Positions 45,945 through 57,323 of a stretch of DNA of 64,000 nt are shown here, piece after piece. Every line of letters starts with the position of its first letter. The first letter of the stretch is position 1. The stretch covers positions 849,990-913,989 of the forward strand of contig QANY01007196.1 of the NCBI GenBank assembly GCA_003255025.1, read 5' to 3'. The stretch is from Datisca glomerata. Its lineage: Eukaryota; Streptophyta; Magnoliopsida; Cucurbitales; Datiscaceae. The notes under the pieces are model-generated. The model was not told the origin of the DNA. It made no database searches and saw only the letters and a list, made by a program, of their open reading frames with translations. The translations under genes and the position numbers were made by a program.

Positions 45945-46165
45945 ATTAATGTGAACCTGAAATTGAGAGAGGCGAGGGAGACGAAGAAATGTAGATCTAA
46001 GATGAGAGAGGCGAGTGAGACGAAGAGAGGCAGAACTGAGATGGGAGAGGTGAGGGAGATTAAAAGAGGTAGATCTGAGAGGAGAGGTGAGAGAGATGAG
46101 GGAAGAGGAAGATTTGAGAGGAGAGGTGAGGGAGACGAGGGAAATGAGAGCGCTGAGTTTGGTAG
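45945..46165. repeat. Purine-rich minisatellite (GAGAGGCGAGGGAGACGA)
   Basis: About six diverged copies of a 30-40-base purine-rich unit occur. On the minus strand it is a pyrimidine-rich leader-like tract upstream of the MTR4 and PPR fragments, as often found at the 5' end of plant genes. The 86-codon frame across it is low-complexity. Confidence 0.7.
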
Positions 46166-46299
46166 TTGCGAATGAGGAGAAAGAGGCTTTGCTCGATAAG
46201 GGAAAAGAGAAGGGGCTGAGCTCGTTTGAGTTTTAGGGTTTTTTAAAGGAGATATCTGAGAGGAGAGCTTCGAAGGAGAGATGAGGAAAGGAGAAAGGA

Positions 46300-47357
46300 A
46301 AAGTGAAAAATGGGCAACCTATTTCTCCGGTTGCAAAAGAATTTGACTGTGGAATCATCTAATGGCTGGGATCATCCTGACCAGATCTAACAGCTAGGAT
46401 TAATCCCAACATCAATACCGGGAATTTTCACTGTACAAATTTTCACATTAAGGTATTGTGATTGCAAATTGTGTTTTGCTTGTGAATTGGTATTTTTTTA
46501 ATCGGTGCAAGTGACAAGAATTTACAATTTGATAGAGATTTCAAAAGAGTGGCGTGAATCTGTAGAGCTTACAAAGATGTCTTAGTTTGCAAAATCTTTA
46601 TACCGTAATTGATTTAAACTTGAGCAATTTTGGTTTTGGTTGGATTTTTTTTCGGATTATTGGGCATGGAAAAATCTATTTCACTTGGAGACCATGGAAA
46701 ATTAATCAAAGTTCTAACCTTTCAACGGTTATAAAATTTTTCTCGGTGATAACAAAATCGGCTTGTTATTCAATGTTTGATTTTCAGATGCCAAACACTT
46801 TCTTTACTTTTCAATGTTTGGAATCGTTGTTGTTTGTCAACAGAACTGGTTTTAAAACTATGATCTTGATGAGTTTAGCAATCTGCTATATCTTGAAAAG
46901 AACCTCATTGCTGCATATTTTGAGTTCTACCATTAAATGAATTACAATTTTTGTGATTGTTTCTTTTTGGGAAATTTAAAATTTTTTGTCTGTGAAAAAC
47001 TCCTAGTATGGCAAGAGATTTTTATGAAGTATTAGATTAGCATAATATGTGCATTTATATAATGTTAATCATTCATGCAATATTAGTTTTTACCAATATG
47101 AAATCGGTGGGAGGTGATGATAAGTGAGACTAATTTTTCTTATAAGTGATATCTTTTGGGCATATAAACTAAGTAATGGTGATTTGATATTTTGTGTGGG
47201 AGATGATTGTAAAGACTGAAAACTTTCGATCTCATACTCAATATTACATCATCATGGAATTAGTTAAGTTTGTCATAACATTAAGATGTCAATATGTGTT
47301 TTTCTTTTGAAGTCCTAGTATTTATATGCGCTATTCTATTTATATGTTGTAGTTAAT
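46300..47357. other. Unassigned sequence before the second Copia element
   Basis: An open frame of 117 codons (46587-46940, +) has no recognisable similarity. Part of this may be a leader or LTR of the Copia element, but no primer-binding site or matching downstream LTR was seen. Confidence 0.35.
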
Positions 47358-47925
47358 ATGGCTTCCGTATCAAAAAATATAATAGTTGAATTGAATAAGG
47401 GTGAGAAACTGAAAGGTGATAATTTTGATATTTGACATAAAAAGTTCAGTATATTCTCGAGGAACAAGAAGTTCTAAAAATCCTTGAACACAGTATGATT
47501 GAACCTGAAAATGGTACTTCTTCTCAACACAGAAGAGATCAAGAGGCTTATCATTTATGAAAACAAAATAATGGCATCGCTCGCAGTACGTTGTTGATCT
47601 GCATGCGAGATGATCTTATGTGTGAGTTTGAGAAGTTTGAAGTTTCCAAGGATATGTGAGATGGTCTAAAAGAGAATTTTGGTTTGCAACTAGACTAAGA
47701 CAGCTCACGATCAAATTTGACATCTATGTGAAACGTTAACATCACACAATGAAACAACATCTAAGAGAGATGTCAAACATGATCGGAGAGTGAAACAGTG
47801 ATGGGCATGTACTAACGGATGAACAACAAGTTCAAGTTGTCATTCATTCATTCCTTCAAAGTTGGGAACAAATGATGGTCAACATGACACACAATAGAAA
47901 TATTAAAACTTTTAATGAATGTGAA
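47358..47925 (+). pseudogene. Ty1/copia Gag, decayed
   Basis: The frame begins MASVSKNIIVELNKGEKLKG, then DNFDI, and after frame changes YILEEQEVLKILE, AARSTLLICMRDDLM-like segments and SWEQMMVNMTH. It matches Gag of plant Copia polyproteins (UBN2-type domain, GEKLxGxNYxxW). The diagnostic Trp after DNFDI is a stop. The zinc knuckle and protease are missing, so it passes directly into an integrase fragment. Confidence 0.8.
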
Positions 47926-48700
47926 GACGAGGCGTGGCACTTCATATTTCCACTTTTATTGAAGACTTCACATGTTTTGGTTATGTCTATTTAATCTCCC
48001 ATAAATCTGAAGCATTATACTACTTTAAAAGATTTATGAATTTGGTTGAGAATCAAATAGATAAAAGGATAAAAGCATTAAGAACAGACCGATGCCGTGA
48101 ATGTCGTTATGATTAATTCAAAAAATTATGTGAAGAAAAGGGTATATCTAGACAACTAACTATTCTTGGAACTTCGCAACAAAATAGTTTTGCAGAAAGA
48201 AGTAATAGAACTCTATGATGATACAAACAAGCTTACCCATTTCATACAGGGAAGATGCGTTGCTTACTGTACCTTCCAAATCAGTAACTTCTACCCATAT
48301 GAACTTTGGACGGGCAAGAAACTCGACTCAAGTAATCTGTGACTTTAGGGGTCAACGGCTTATGTTCACAATTCTTCTCATAAGCATGATAAACTTGGAC
48401 CGAGAGGTAAGAAGTGCATTTTTAAAAGATATGTTGAACACTCCAAAGGATACGTGTTTTTTGGTGAACAAATTGACGGAAGTTTTACTGAATTTGAATC
48501 AAGAGATGCCATATATTAAGAGAATGGATTTCCTAGAAAAAGATAAGCTAGTCAAGATCCGAGTCTATATGAGATAGAATATCATGACACTAATATTACT
48601 ACGGATCTGACATCTAAAATGATTGAGAATGTGCCTCATTTCCTTGATCCGAGTGGGAGTAACATTTGACCAATGATACAAATCTGTGAGAAGATTATTT
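47926..48700 (+). pseudogene. Ty1/copia integrase fragment, frameshifted
   Basis: Open pieces read FIEDFTCFGYVYLISHKSEA with NQIDKRIKALRTDRCREC (47934-48116), then LCEEKGISRQLTILGTSQQN, and later IFKRYVEHSKGYVFFGEQID. These are the integrase core and the C-terminal part of Copia pol. The GAG-pre-integrase segment is missing and the frames change at least three times. Confidence 0.8.
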
Positions 48701-49520
48701 ATAGAGAAGTACTCGTAAAAGTATCCTCGTCGACATTTTAAAATTGAAGGAGAAGCTTTTATGATTGTTCCAAGCGATGAAAATAAGCCAAGAACAATAG
48801 AAGAAGCTCTTTCATCAGCTGCAAAAGATAATTGGTTAATGTCAATGGAAGAATAAATGGAGTCAATGAGAACAAACTATGTCTAGGACTTATCTAGGGT
48901 GTAAAGCTATTTGGCACAAATCGATTCTCAAAATTAAACGCAAGGATGATAAATCTATAGAAATATATAAGGCACGTTTAGTAGCTAAGGGTTACACCCC
49001 CACAGATTTATGTTTATGCTATCGAGGAAATAATTTACTTTTAGTGGGCTACTCAGATTATGCTGATTGGAGTGGAGACCCTGACGAACGCAAATCAACG
49101 TCTGGATATGCTTTCTTGTTAAGTGATGGCGCCATATCTTGAAGTAGCAAGAAACAGACATGCATTGTGTTGTCAACCATGGAAGCGGAATTTATTGCGT
49201 GTTTGACTGCAGTGCAATAGGAAATTTGGCTTAGAAGGTTTCTACAACATTTACTAGTTATTTCTAGTGCATCCAAACCAGTGACTATATTTTGTGATAG
49301 TCAAGCAGTCATCGCTTATACTAAAGATATGAAGTATTATTCAAAACAAAGTATATCAACAATAAATATAATTTTGTTTGAGATATTATAGCGTAAAAGG
49401 AAATAGTGATACAACATGCCTCTACACGTCGAATGATGGCTGATCCTTTGACAAAGCCAATTCCTAGAGATATTTTTTTAAGCCATGTCAAATCTCTTAG
49501 GATTGCACAGATTGTAATAT
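48701..49520 (+). pseudogene. Ty1/copia RT start fused to RNase H by deletion
   Basis: RT begins with SDENKPRTIEEALSSAAKDN, then NWLMSMEE near 48780-48855, and reaches IYKARLVAKGYTP near 48990. The next codons, LLVGYSDYADWSGDPDERKS then TSGYAFLL, are RNase H. The catalytic YVDD region, about 300 residues, is absent, so a deletion joined the two within 49000-49030. RNase H continues to TMEAEFIACLTAVQ and VTIFCDSQAVIAY, and the C terminus reads MMADPLTKPIPRD. It is inactive. Confidence 0.85.
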
Positions 49521-49964
49521 GAATTGTAATTTTCAGAACATTTTGTATCAATGTTGTTAATTAATGAACTTGATGTTGTTCATGATTTTATTTGTAGCAC
49601 AAAATACACATATCCTGTTTGGATAAAATTGAAATGTATGTCGCCATGCATAGATCGACTTACTCTATAAGCGGTCACCTCAGGCGCTTAAAGAGTGAGT
49701 TGAGATGAGACATTGTATGCTTAAAGCATACTTAATTATGTTGTTGTCTTGACAAGAGGTCAAGATGAGGTCCAAATATTAATTTTATAGATCGACATGA
49801 TTTCCACGATCATGTAGCCTGGTTGGTGGACAGGATGTGAAAACTTATTGTAGGCGCTATGAAAAGCGAGCTAGTAAGATCTCAAGCTAGGCACGAGTAA
49901 TATTTTGGTATCTACGATTAAGCTAAGATCCTTATAGTGGTTCAATATAAATTATACTAGACAT
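49521..49964. other. Downstream of Copia, possible LTR remnant
   Basis: The sequence (GTCGCCATGCATAGATCGAC and CTCAAGCTAGGCACGAGTAA) resembles the region after Copia pol, but no TG...CA boundaries or second copy were found in the window. Confidence 0.35.
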
Positions 49965-49995
49965 AGCTACTTTGTCGTCTTAATCCTCGATTAGG

Positions 49996-50220
49996 ATGGC
50001 TGACTTCTTAAACTTTACAGATTTGACTTCTTTAAGTAGAGAAGATTCTAAGCGGAGTTTTTGGTTCTGGAGAAAGAAAAAGCGAAGAGGCAGAAGCAGC
50101 AGCAATTTTCTTCCAAACATGTGCGCTGTTCTTGAAGTTGCAGAAAGCAACAGAGTGAATGGAATTCATGGGTTCAATTATAGGATTCTCAAAAATGATT
50201 TCTATAACTTTCATGTGTAG
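49996..50220 (+). CDS. Unknown 74-aa protein, copy 1
   Basis: An ATG-to-TAG frame of 74 codons. The product starts with MADFLNFTDLTSLSR, has a very basic, aromatic core SFWFWRKKKRRGRSSS, and ends with FLPNMCAVLEVAESNRVNGI and RILKNDFYNFHV. I do not recognise the family. No signal peptide or membrane helix is present; the KKKRR cluster could be a nuclear-localisation signal. A second copy 655 bases on keeps the full length with ten replacements and no frameshift, which is mild evidence for coding. It could instead be a leader fragment of a larger lost gene. Confidence 0.4.
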   Translation: MADFLNFTDLTSLSREDSKRSFWFWRKKKRRGRSSSNFLPNMCAVLEVAESNRVNGIHGFNYRILKNDFYNFHV

Positions 50221-50650
50221 ATCTTTTTGTTTCATGAGTTGGCCATGTCAACTTGCAGTCTTCAAAGGTATTCAATGTTTTTGCTTTGAGTTTTTCATAT
50301 CAAGTCGACAGAGATGGGCTTAAACAACCAACACAAATAGGCAGTTGTTTTTTACGACTTTTGTCTGTCTGATCACAAACCCAGTCTGGTTTTTTATTAG
50401 AAAACTAACGTATTGACAATTAATTGTCTGTCTGCTGTTTCAGAGCCACCTTTTCTCTGGAGATGAGATATGATTTCTTGAGTTTCTCATTGAGTAGATT
50501 GAGGCCTCTGAATAAAGTAATCAAACCATTGGAGAACCCAAGGATTCTGTTAATCTAGCTGAGGCCGAAAAGTAAAACAAATCCATCAGTGGATGCTTCA
50601 CATAATTTCTTCATTGTTATGCTACTTTGTTGTCCTAATCCTCGGTTAGG

Positions 50651-50875
50651 ATGGTTGACTTCTTAAACTTTACAGATTTGATTTTTTCAAGTAAAGAAGA
50701 TTCTAAGCGGAGTTTCTGGTTTTGGAGAAAGAAGAAGCGAAGAGGTAGTAGCAGCAGTAGCTTTCTTCCAAACATGTGCGCTGCTGTTGAAGTTGCAGAA
50801 AGCAACAGAGTGAATGGAATTCCTGGGTTCAATTATAGGATTCTCAAAAATGATTTCTATAACTTTCATGTGTAG
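50651..50875 (+). CDS. Unknown 74-aa protein, copy 2
   Basis: A paralogue of the 49996-50220 frame, also exactly 74 codons with a TAG stop. Differences are at residues 2, 11-13, 15, 33, 37, 45, 46 and 58. The WFWRKKKRRG core and the last 16 residues are unchanged. The start context is TTAGGATGG in both copies. The duplicated DNA continues with similar divergence well beyond the stop codon, so conservation of the frame may only reflect recent duplication. Confidence 0.4.
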   Translation: MVDFLNFTDLIFSSKEDSKRSFWFWRKKKRRGSSSSSFLPNMCAAVEVAESNRVNGIPGFNYRILKNDFYNFHV

Positions 50876-51077
50876 ATTTTTTTGTTTCATGAGTTGGCCA
50901 TGTCAACCTGCAGTCTTCAAAGGTATTCAATTTTTTTTCTTTGGCTTTTTCATATCAAGCCGACAGAGATGAGCTTAAACAACCATTACAAATAGGCAGT
51001 TGTTTTTGGCAACTTTTTTCTGTCTGATCACAAACCCAGTCTGGTTTTTTATTTGAAAACCAACGTATTGGCAATTA

Positions 51078-53511
51078 TGAATGAAAGATTTGGTGGAAAT
51101 CTTGGATTGTGTTTTTCGTAACAGATCCTACTCGTCGATACCCTTTCCCGGGTCATCAATTCAACATTGGATAAAAAGAGGGCATTTATTACTTGTTTTG
51201 CCATAATAATTTCCTCTATGTTTTCCTCTCTCTAAGGAAAATATGACTACGCTCGTTGAGATTCTGCCTACTTGAATTTATAGTAAGACTATTATTTAGA
51301 AAATGATTTGAATAGTTCATATGTATTTTTCCTTGAATAGGTAAGCTGCTTATACCTTTAAATTTCAGCCAAAAATAACCGCCTCCTGGGCATTGACAAA
51401 TGTTTGTGATTCTATCTATCACTGTATAAATGAGTTTCTCTTAAAACAGTCTATGGTTAGGCTTACAAAAGCACACCTTTTAGAAATATTTTCATTTTCT
51501 ATAGATCATGTATTGTTACATTCAAACTTTTCTAATTATTATTACTTTTTGTCATATATGCAAATGGAAATTCTCATATATTGCAGGTGAAGCACTTACA
51601 AAACACTATCTTATATTTTTTTTATTATGGAGGTTATCTTTTCTGATTATGTGTCCCTGCTATTCAGGACTACGATATTTATGATCCTTATGATTTTGAC
51701 ATCTTGACCACATACTGGTTAGGTCCTATGGTTAGGCCCTTGGTTGAACAAACTGTGACTATTTTTGGTTATTGATAAATTTATGTGTTGGGTTGTTAAT
51801 ATATTAGAGGGTGTTAAATTCATAAATTATAAGTCTCATGTTGACTGAAGTTGAGTATGAGGTTTGAGATTAATAATTTTGTATTAATCATGCAACAACT
51901 CTAAAAGTGGGGTTCATTATGTCTTCTCTTTTCTTTTGGTTTTCTAGTTGCCTGGGTATTTAGGCTTTTAGTTGGTGGTGTGGGCTCATTTTGTTCCTCT
52001 TTTCTGATCTAGTTATGCCATATTTTGATGTTTGTTTTGCTGCTTTAGTTTTATCTTTTCTCAGGTGCTTCGTGTCTTGAGGTTTAGACAGTTTTCAGGG
52101 GAGGTGCTGCCAAAAATTTTGAGTTGAACGGTGACTCTTTGTTGGCCTTTCTTTTCCTATTTTTCTTTTCCCTCCTTAGGCTTTCTTTTGACGCTTTCTT
52201 TTGCAACAGGTAAAAAGATTGGTTACATTATTTAAGATAAGTGTAAAATATAATCATAAATAAATATCTTAATAGTTGATGTTTTAATTGATAGAGCTAC
52301 AAAAGAGTATCAAGAAGGAGCATGGAATTTTGTCCCATTGTAAGTACTTCTTTTCCAGCTACTGTTGGTTGATATTCTGCTGGACATGATTGAAATTAGG
52401 TTGATTTGAGTTTGATTATTGGCTGCATTAGTGGTGTTAATTGAGATTTGAATAAAAATGGTAGTGGTGATTATAGGTATGATGATGAAAAATGGTGTTA
52501 GAGATTGAAATAGGGGGGTGCTAGCCATGTGCATTGAAATGCTAGATTTGAAATTGTGTTCTTACATGTGTGTTGGATTTGTTTATGTTGGTGAGTTTGG
52601 ATTTTGAATATTATGTTAATTCTTCTTATTGTTCGTCATGTTTCTGTTTTAATTCTTCTTATTTTTGGAATAAAAAACCCAATGGCATATTGGTCATGCT
52701 ATAGAAGGATCCAAAGTTGCTCCCTTCTAAGTTGTGTTTCCTTCTTGGGTAGAGACGGAGGGCTCATAAGTAAGGAAACATGAAAAAATAGACGGAAATT
52801 TCTAGATTTGTAATTTTAATTATGGTAGTGTATTGAAATGTTGGGGATGCTAGAAATGTGGATTGAAATGTTGGATTTGTACTTTGTTCTTGCATTTGTA
52901 TTGGATTTGCTTATGTTATTTTTCTAACTTGATATTATATATGCATTTTCAAGGATAGAACATAGATGAATGGAAAATATGTATTTTAAGAAATAGGTTT
53001 TGCAATCTAGATTACAATCTTATAGATCAACATGTCCGAATATTGGAAAGCTTTTTATAGAGATAATATATATGTTTATAAGTGGATATTGAACTATAAC
53101 AATTTTTTTAATATAGGTTCATTGAAAACACATAGTAATTCAGGTGGTGCGTAGTTCCACATAGCGATGGAGAATATGATTCCAACAAGAAGACATGAAA
53201 ATTTTTTGATGAAAATTGGCTTGTATTTTTTATATTTGGTACAACTCAAAATATTTGTAATATGTGATATGAACACCTTAGAATGCTTTTTTGTAAGTTT
53301 TTTTGGACATTTGATATTGTATTTGATATGGCTCTTTATTAGTAAATTTGTTTAATTAAATATTTTAAATTAGTGATTTAATGGATGATCTTTATACTAT
53401 TTGTTTGATACAGTAGCATAAATTATTTACAACATTTAAAACTCTATAAGAGAATATAATAGCCTAAAGAAGCACAATAAACAAATGTAGTTATGATATG
53501 GTTAGACATAC
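51078..53511. other. AT-rich stretch without a recognised gene
   Basis: No known protein similarity, array or terminal repeat was found on either strand. Short frames of 60-74 codons at 51393, 52310 and 53167 have no recognisable features. Confidence 0.4.
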
Positions 53512-53934
53512 AATAACGTTTTTTAAAAGCTATAGAAAGCGTCTGATTGAGTTTGGTAACCCTTCTATAGCGTTTAAAAATGCTATAGAAAAGTTACAAT
53601 AGCGTTTTTTAAACACTATAAAAAGTATCACATTGTTGCTATGCTTATAATACCGTTTATAATATGCTCATAGGGTTTTCATAGTATTTTTCATAACGTT
53701 ATATTTGCCAAAGTTATTAAAACTCCGATCGTACGATAGCGTTTGAAAAATGCTATCATAACTACTTTTAGTAGCGTTTAAAAAACGCTATCGTAACATT
53801 TCGATAGCGTTTTATAAATACTATAGAAAGTCACCAAGCGCAATGGGACGCTTTCTATAGCGTTTAAAAAGTGCTATTGAAATGTTACAATAGCATTTTT
53901 TAAACGCTATTAAACGTAGTTATCATAGCGTTTT
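53512..53934. repeat. Palindromic subterminal-type repeats (ATAGCGTTTTTTAAACGCTA)
   Basis: About a dozen copies of ATAGCGTTT-(N)-AAACGCTAT-like interrupted palindromes occur, spaced 25-40 bases. This design is typical of CACTA subterminal regions. The block is cut at 53934/53935 by the LTR of the Gypsy element, so the other half of the host element should lie beyond that retrotransposon. Confidence 0.7.
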
Positions 53935-55836
53935 TGTCGCAACGTGCGTGCGACGCGGAGTGGCGATTTAAAAAATTCACTTTTTAAGGAAAAAGAAATT
54001 TGGAGTTACCACCAATCATTTTAGGTGTGATTGGTCACCCAATTTTAAGATGAAATTTTTTTTTCTACGAAAACTCAAAGTTGGTTCGGGAGTCGTTTGT
54101 GTGTGGGGTTAAAGAGATTTATTTTTGAATGTCCCATTTGATTCATTTTGTATCATAGAAATGAACAAAATAAATTACTTTTAATGGGTGGTTCAAAGAC
54201 CATTGAAAAAAATTATTTTTTTGTATTCTTATATCTTTTTAAATCAAAGCATTATTAGAGTTATTCTCGGTATCCCAAGAATAACTCCTCACCTCAGTAG
54301 TTCGAGAAGTTTGGTATCCCAAAAATCTCAAAGTCCATCGTCGGCCTTTTTTAGTGAAAATTAAATAATAGAAGTAACAAAATCTAATTATTAAAATTAT
54401 AATCCACACATACATGAACATTAATTATAATAATAAGGGAATAATGCAAGAATCGCATTATAAACATGACGATGCAAGAATGCTAAATAAATAAACATGT
54501 AAAGGAAATTAATGTTAATACTTATAAAAAAAATGGAAGTAAAAGAATAGAGATAAGTTATAGGATGTCAAATTATAGAAAACATAAAATGTTGAGATTA
54601 TATAAAACATATAAAAAAATGCAAGAATAAAGTAAAATGACTATATTATGTAATAAATGAAAAAAAATTAAAAAAAAACTTATATATATATATATAGCAA
54701 GAGCCGATTGCAGCTCTTGCTGCAATAGAGGAAAGTTNNNNNNNNNNNNNNNNNNNNNNNNNNNNNNNNNNNNNNNNNNNNNNNNNNNNNNNNNNNNNNN
54801 NNNNNNNNNNNNNNNNNNNNNNNNNNNNNNNNNNNNNNNNNNNNNNNNNNNNNNNNNNNNNNNNNNNNNNNNNNNNNNNNNNNNNNNNNNNNNNNNNNNN
54901 NNNNNNNNNNNNNNNNNNNNNNNNNNNNNNNNNNNNNNNNNNNNNNNNNNNNNNNNNNNNNNNNNNNNNNNNNNNNNNNNNNNNNNNNNNNNNNNNNNNN
55001 NNNNNNNNNNNNNNNNNNNNNNNNNNNNNNNNNNAAAATTTCACAACTTAGATATTTGCATAATCTTGTATAGAGGTTTTACTCTCTATTTTATGCATTG
55101 TTATGTGTGAGAAAATTATCCTAGGGGATCTTTGCATCAAATGTACACTTTCAACCCATTAAAATGGTTGATTCACGTTTAGTTAATTTTTTCACCCCTC
55201 AAAAGCTTTATCATCATCCTCATTAATTAAGTTGATGATAAAGACATCTCAATATCCAACTTGTAAAGAAATCATCAAAGCATGAAATTAAAATGTTAAG
55301 ATTTAAATGAGGAGAAATGATAAAAATGAACAAATCACTTATGTATAAAAAATACAAAAGATATCAACTACATTCATATGAAGAAGAGAGATGAACAAAA
55401 TATATTATGAATAAATGTACCAAACAATTAAGCTACCTTGAGAAGAAGAAATAGAAGAATATGAAGATAATAGAAGTGTAGAACCTCTTCTTTTCTCTAA
55501 AATCACCTATCTTTCTCACTTCAACCCCTCTCTTTCTCACTCTAAAAAATGACTTCCCCTTTTTTTTACTCCCCAAAAGACTTCCCCTTAAGTGAAGACT
55601 TCATTCCTATTTATAGGCAAAATTAAGGTTTGCCTTTTTTACTTTTAGTCTTTTTTCAATTTTTATTTTTTTAGTCCTTTTTTTTCAATTTTTACTTTTT
55701 AGTCTTTGGACCACTTTTCTTATTTTAGTATTGGATTAGTTTTCAAATTATACATATAGTCTTGGATTATTATAAGAGCAAAAATATAAAGCATGTATAT
55801 TTCATGTATTAGGCCGGATAAAATACGGTATCTACA
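53935..55836 (-). mobile_element. 3' LTR of a Ty3/gypsy (Tat-type) element
   Basis: Read on the minus strand the LTR starts TGTAGATACCGTATTTTATC (55836 downward), right after a G-rich polypurine tract, and ends GTTGCGACA at 53935. These TG...CA limits give about 1.9 kb including the gap. The sequence near its 3' end, with TTGGTGGTAACTCCA and CGCCACTCC, resembles long LTRs of plant Tat-lineage Gypsy elements. The partner LTR is outside the window, so identity between LTRs cannot be checked. The five bases beyond the end, GTTTT (53930-53934), should be the target duplication. Confidence 0.7.
54738..55034. other. Assembly gap (297 N)
   Basis: A run of Ns inside the LTR. The apparent 132-codon frame across it is an artefact. 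Confidence 1.
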
Positions 55837-55848
55837 GCTGCCCCCCCC
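55837..55848 (-). other. Polypurine tract of the Gypsy element
   Basis: On the minus strand GGGGGGGGCAGC directly precedes the LTR start TGTAGATACC. This is the plus-strand priming site. Confidence 0.7.
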
Positions 55849-55994
55849 TTGAGCACGCTTCTGATTCCAGAACGTGTACAAAGGCGTAGATAAATATTTT
55901 GCTCGGTGCAATAATACATGAAATAAGGAATAGAAACCTCGACTAAATAAGGCTCTATGAGATGGAGCGAAATGGACCTGGATAGACACAGGCG

Positions 55995-56490
55995 TCGACT
56001 TCGCTCAATGCGGGTTCGATTTAACTGAGATATTTGAAATAGACCAGGCGCTGACACCGGGCTTCGACTGCAACAAAGTCGGGTTCGATTTAACCGAAGA
56101 TATCTGAAAAGGAAAATGAACCTGGGTGGATGCAGGCTTCGACCTCGACTCAATTCGGGTTCGATTTAACCACATTAATTGAAAAGGAAATGGACCCGGC
56201 GCTGACACCGGGCTTCGACCTCGACATCAATTCGGGTTCGATTTAACCACATTAATTGAAAAAGGAAATGGACCCGGTGCTGACACCGGGCTTCGACCTC
56301 GACTCAATTCGGGTTCAATTTAAGCACATTAATTGAAAAGGAAATGGACCCGACGCTGACACCGGGCTTCGACCTCGACTCAATTTGGGTTCGATTTAAC
56401 CACATTAATTGAAAAGGAAATGGACCCGGCACTGACACCGGGCTTCGACCTCGACTCAATTCGAGTTCGATTTAACCATATTAATTGATG
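55995..56490 (-). repeat. ~76-bp tandem repeats in the Gypsy 3' UTR
   Basis: Seven units share CGGGTTCGATTTAACCACAT and GACACCGGGCTTCGACCTCG. The units nearest the LTR are the most diverged. Such variable tandem repeats between integrase and the 3' LTR are common in Tat/Ogre-type elements. Confidence 0.9.
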
Positions 56491-57323
56491 TTGAAGTTGA
56501 CTTATGCAAGTCTCATGACAACAAAAGCTAGACTAATGCATGCTTTAAATGTTGGAAGGTCATGTGTGAATTTTGAAAGAATATCATTAAGTGATTCATG
56601 CACCTGAATTTGTCAAAACAACTAATGTGGTGTATGTCTATGCATTGTAATTCTTGAACATAAATGTAAAGTAGTGATTTTGAATGCGTGCATGCTATGC
56701 ATGATTGTGAACCTTTATAAGAAAATTATATGATGATTTTTAAACATATCCAACACCCTTTAGAACAATCACTTGACCTAGGATCATGGACTCACAATGA
56801 AGTATCGAGCATATTTTTAGGAAAATGATACATCCTTATTTATTAGTTTATGCTCCAGTATTTGGCTCCATGTCAGTGGTAAATAATCTCTCTGCTTCTC
56901 TTCTGTACTTCTAATTGGGTAATCCTCCAATTTCGCTTTAGCCTTTGTCATGCGCATATTGACCTTCCTCGTGATGACTTTTTAGATTTTACTTTACAAT
57001 CAGGTCACCTTTCTTAGTTCCAATTTTTTTTTTAATTAGCTTTCAACTAACCAAGTTTATTCTTCTGAGTTATTTCAAGAGTAATTAATGATATCTTAGA
57101 ACTGAGAGGAATAAGAAATAATGGAAATAAAGAGAAGATGAAGTATATGTATTTGTCAACTGGGAAAGAAAGAAGAAAAGAAAGGCTCTTCATTGATGAT
57201 GAACAGTGTTTACAAACGATGGTTTGGAAAAAGAAAATAGAAGAAAAAATGTAAGAAGAATTTCTCCAGTATTCGAGACAGCTTTAGCATTTTTTTAACT
57301 TCATTTTCCCATACTTAGAGTGG
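56491..57323 (-). other. Gypsy 3' untranslated region
   Basis: Non-coding part of the retrotransposon between the integrase stop and the tandem repeats. No further ORF is recognised. Confidence 0.6.

Larger units (their letters stand above)
49965..51077. repeat. Tandem duplication (~450 bp, offset 655) carrying a small ORF
   Basis: The segment starting GCTACTTTGT(C/T)GTC(T/C)TAATCC at about 49968 recurs at about 50622. Both copies run through GTTGGCCATGTCAAC and end near ACCAACGTATTG (50405 and 51065). A ~210-base unrelated spacer separates them. Divergence is mostly point substitutions. Confidence 0.88.

Noticed and set aside
45915..46175. 86-codon charged frame rich in Arg, Glu and Lys
   Set aside because: Low-complexity translation of a purine-rich repeat; the likely transcript direction of the neighbourhood is the minus strand.
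54646..55044. 132-codon minus-strand frame
   Set aside because: It spans the run of Ns, so its length is an artefact of the gap.
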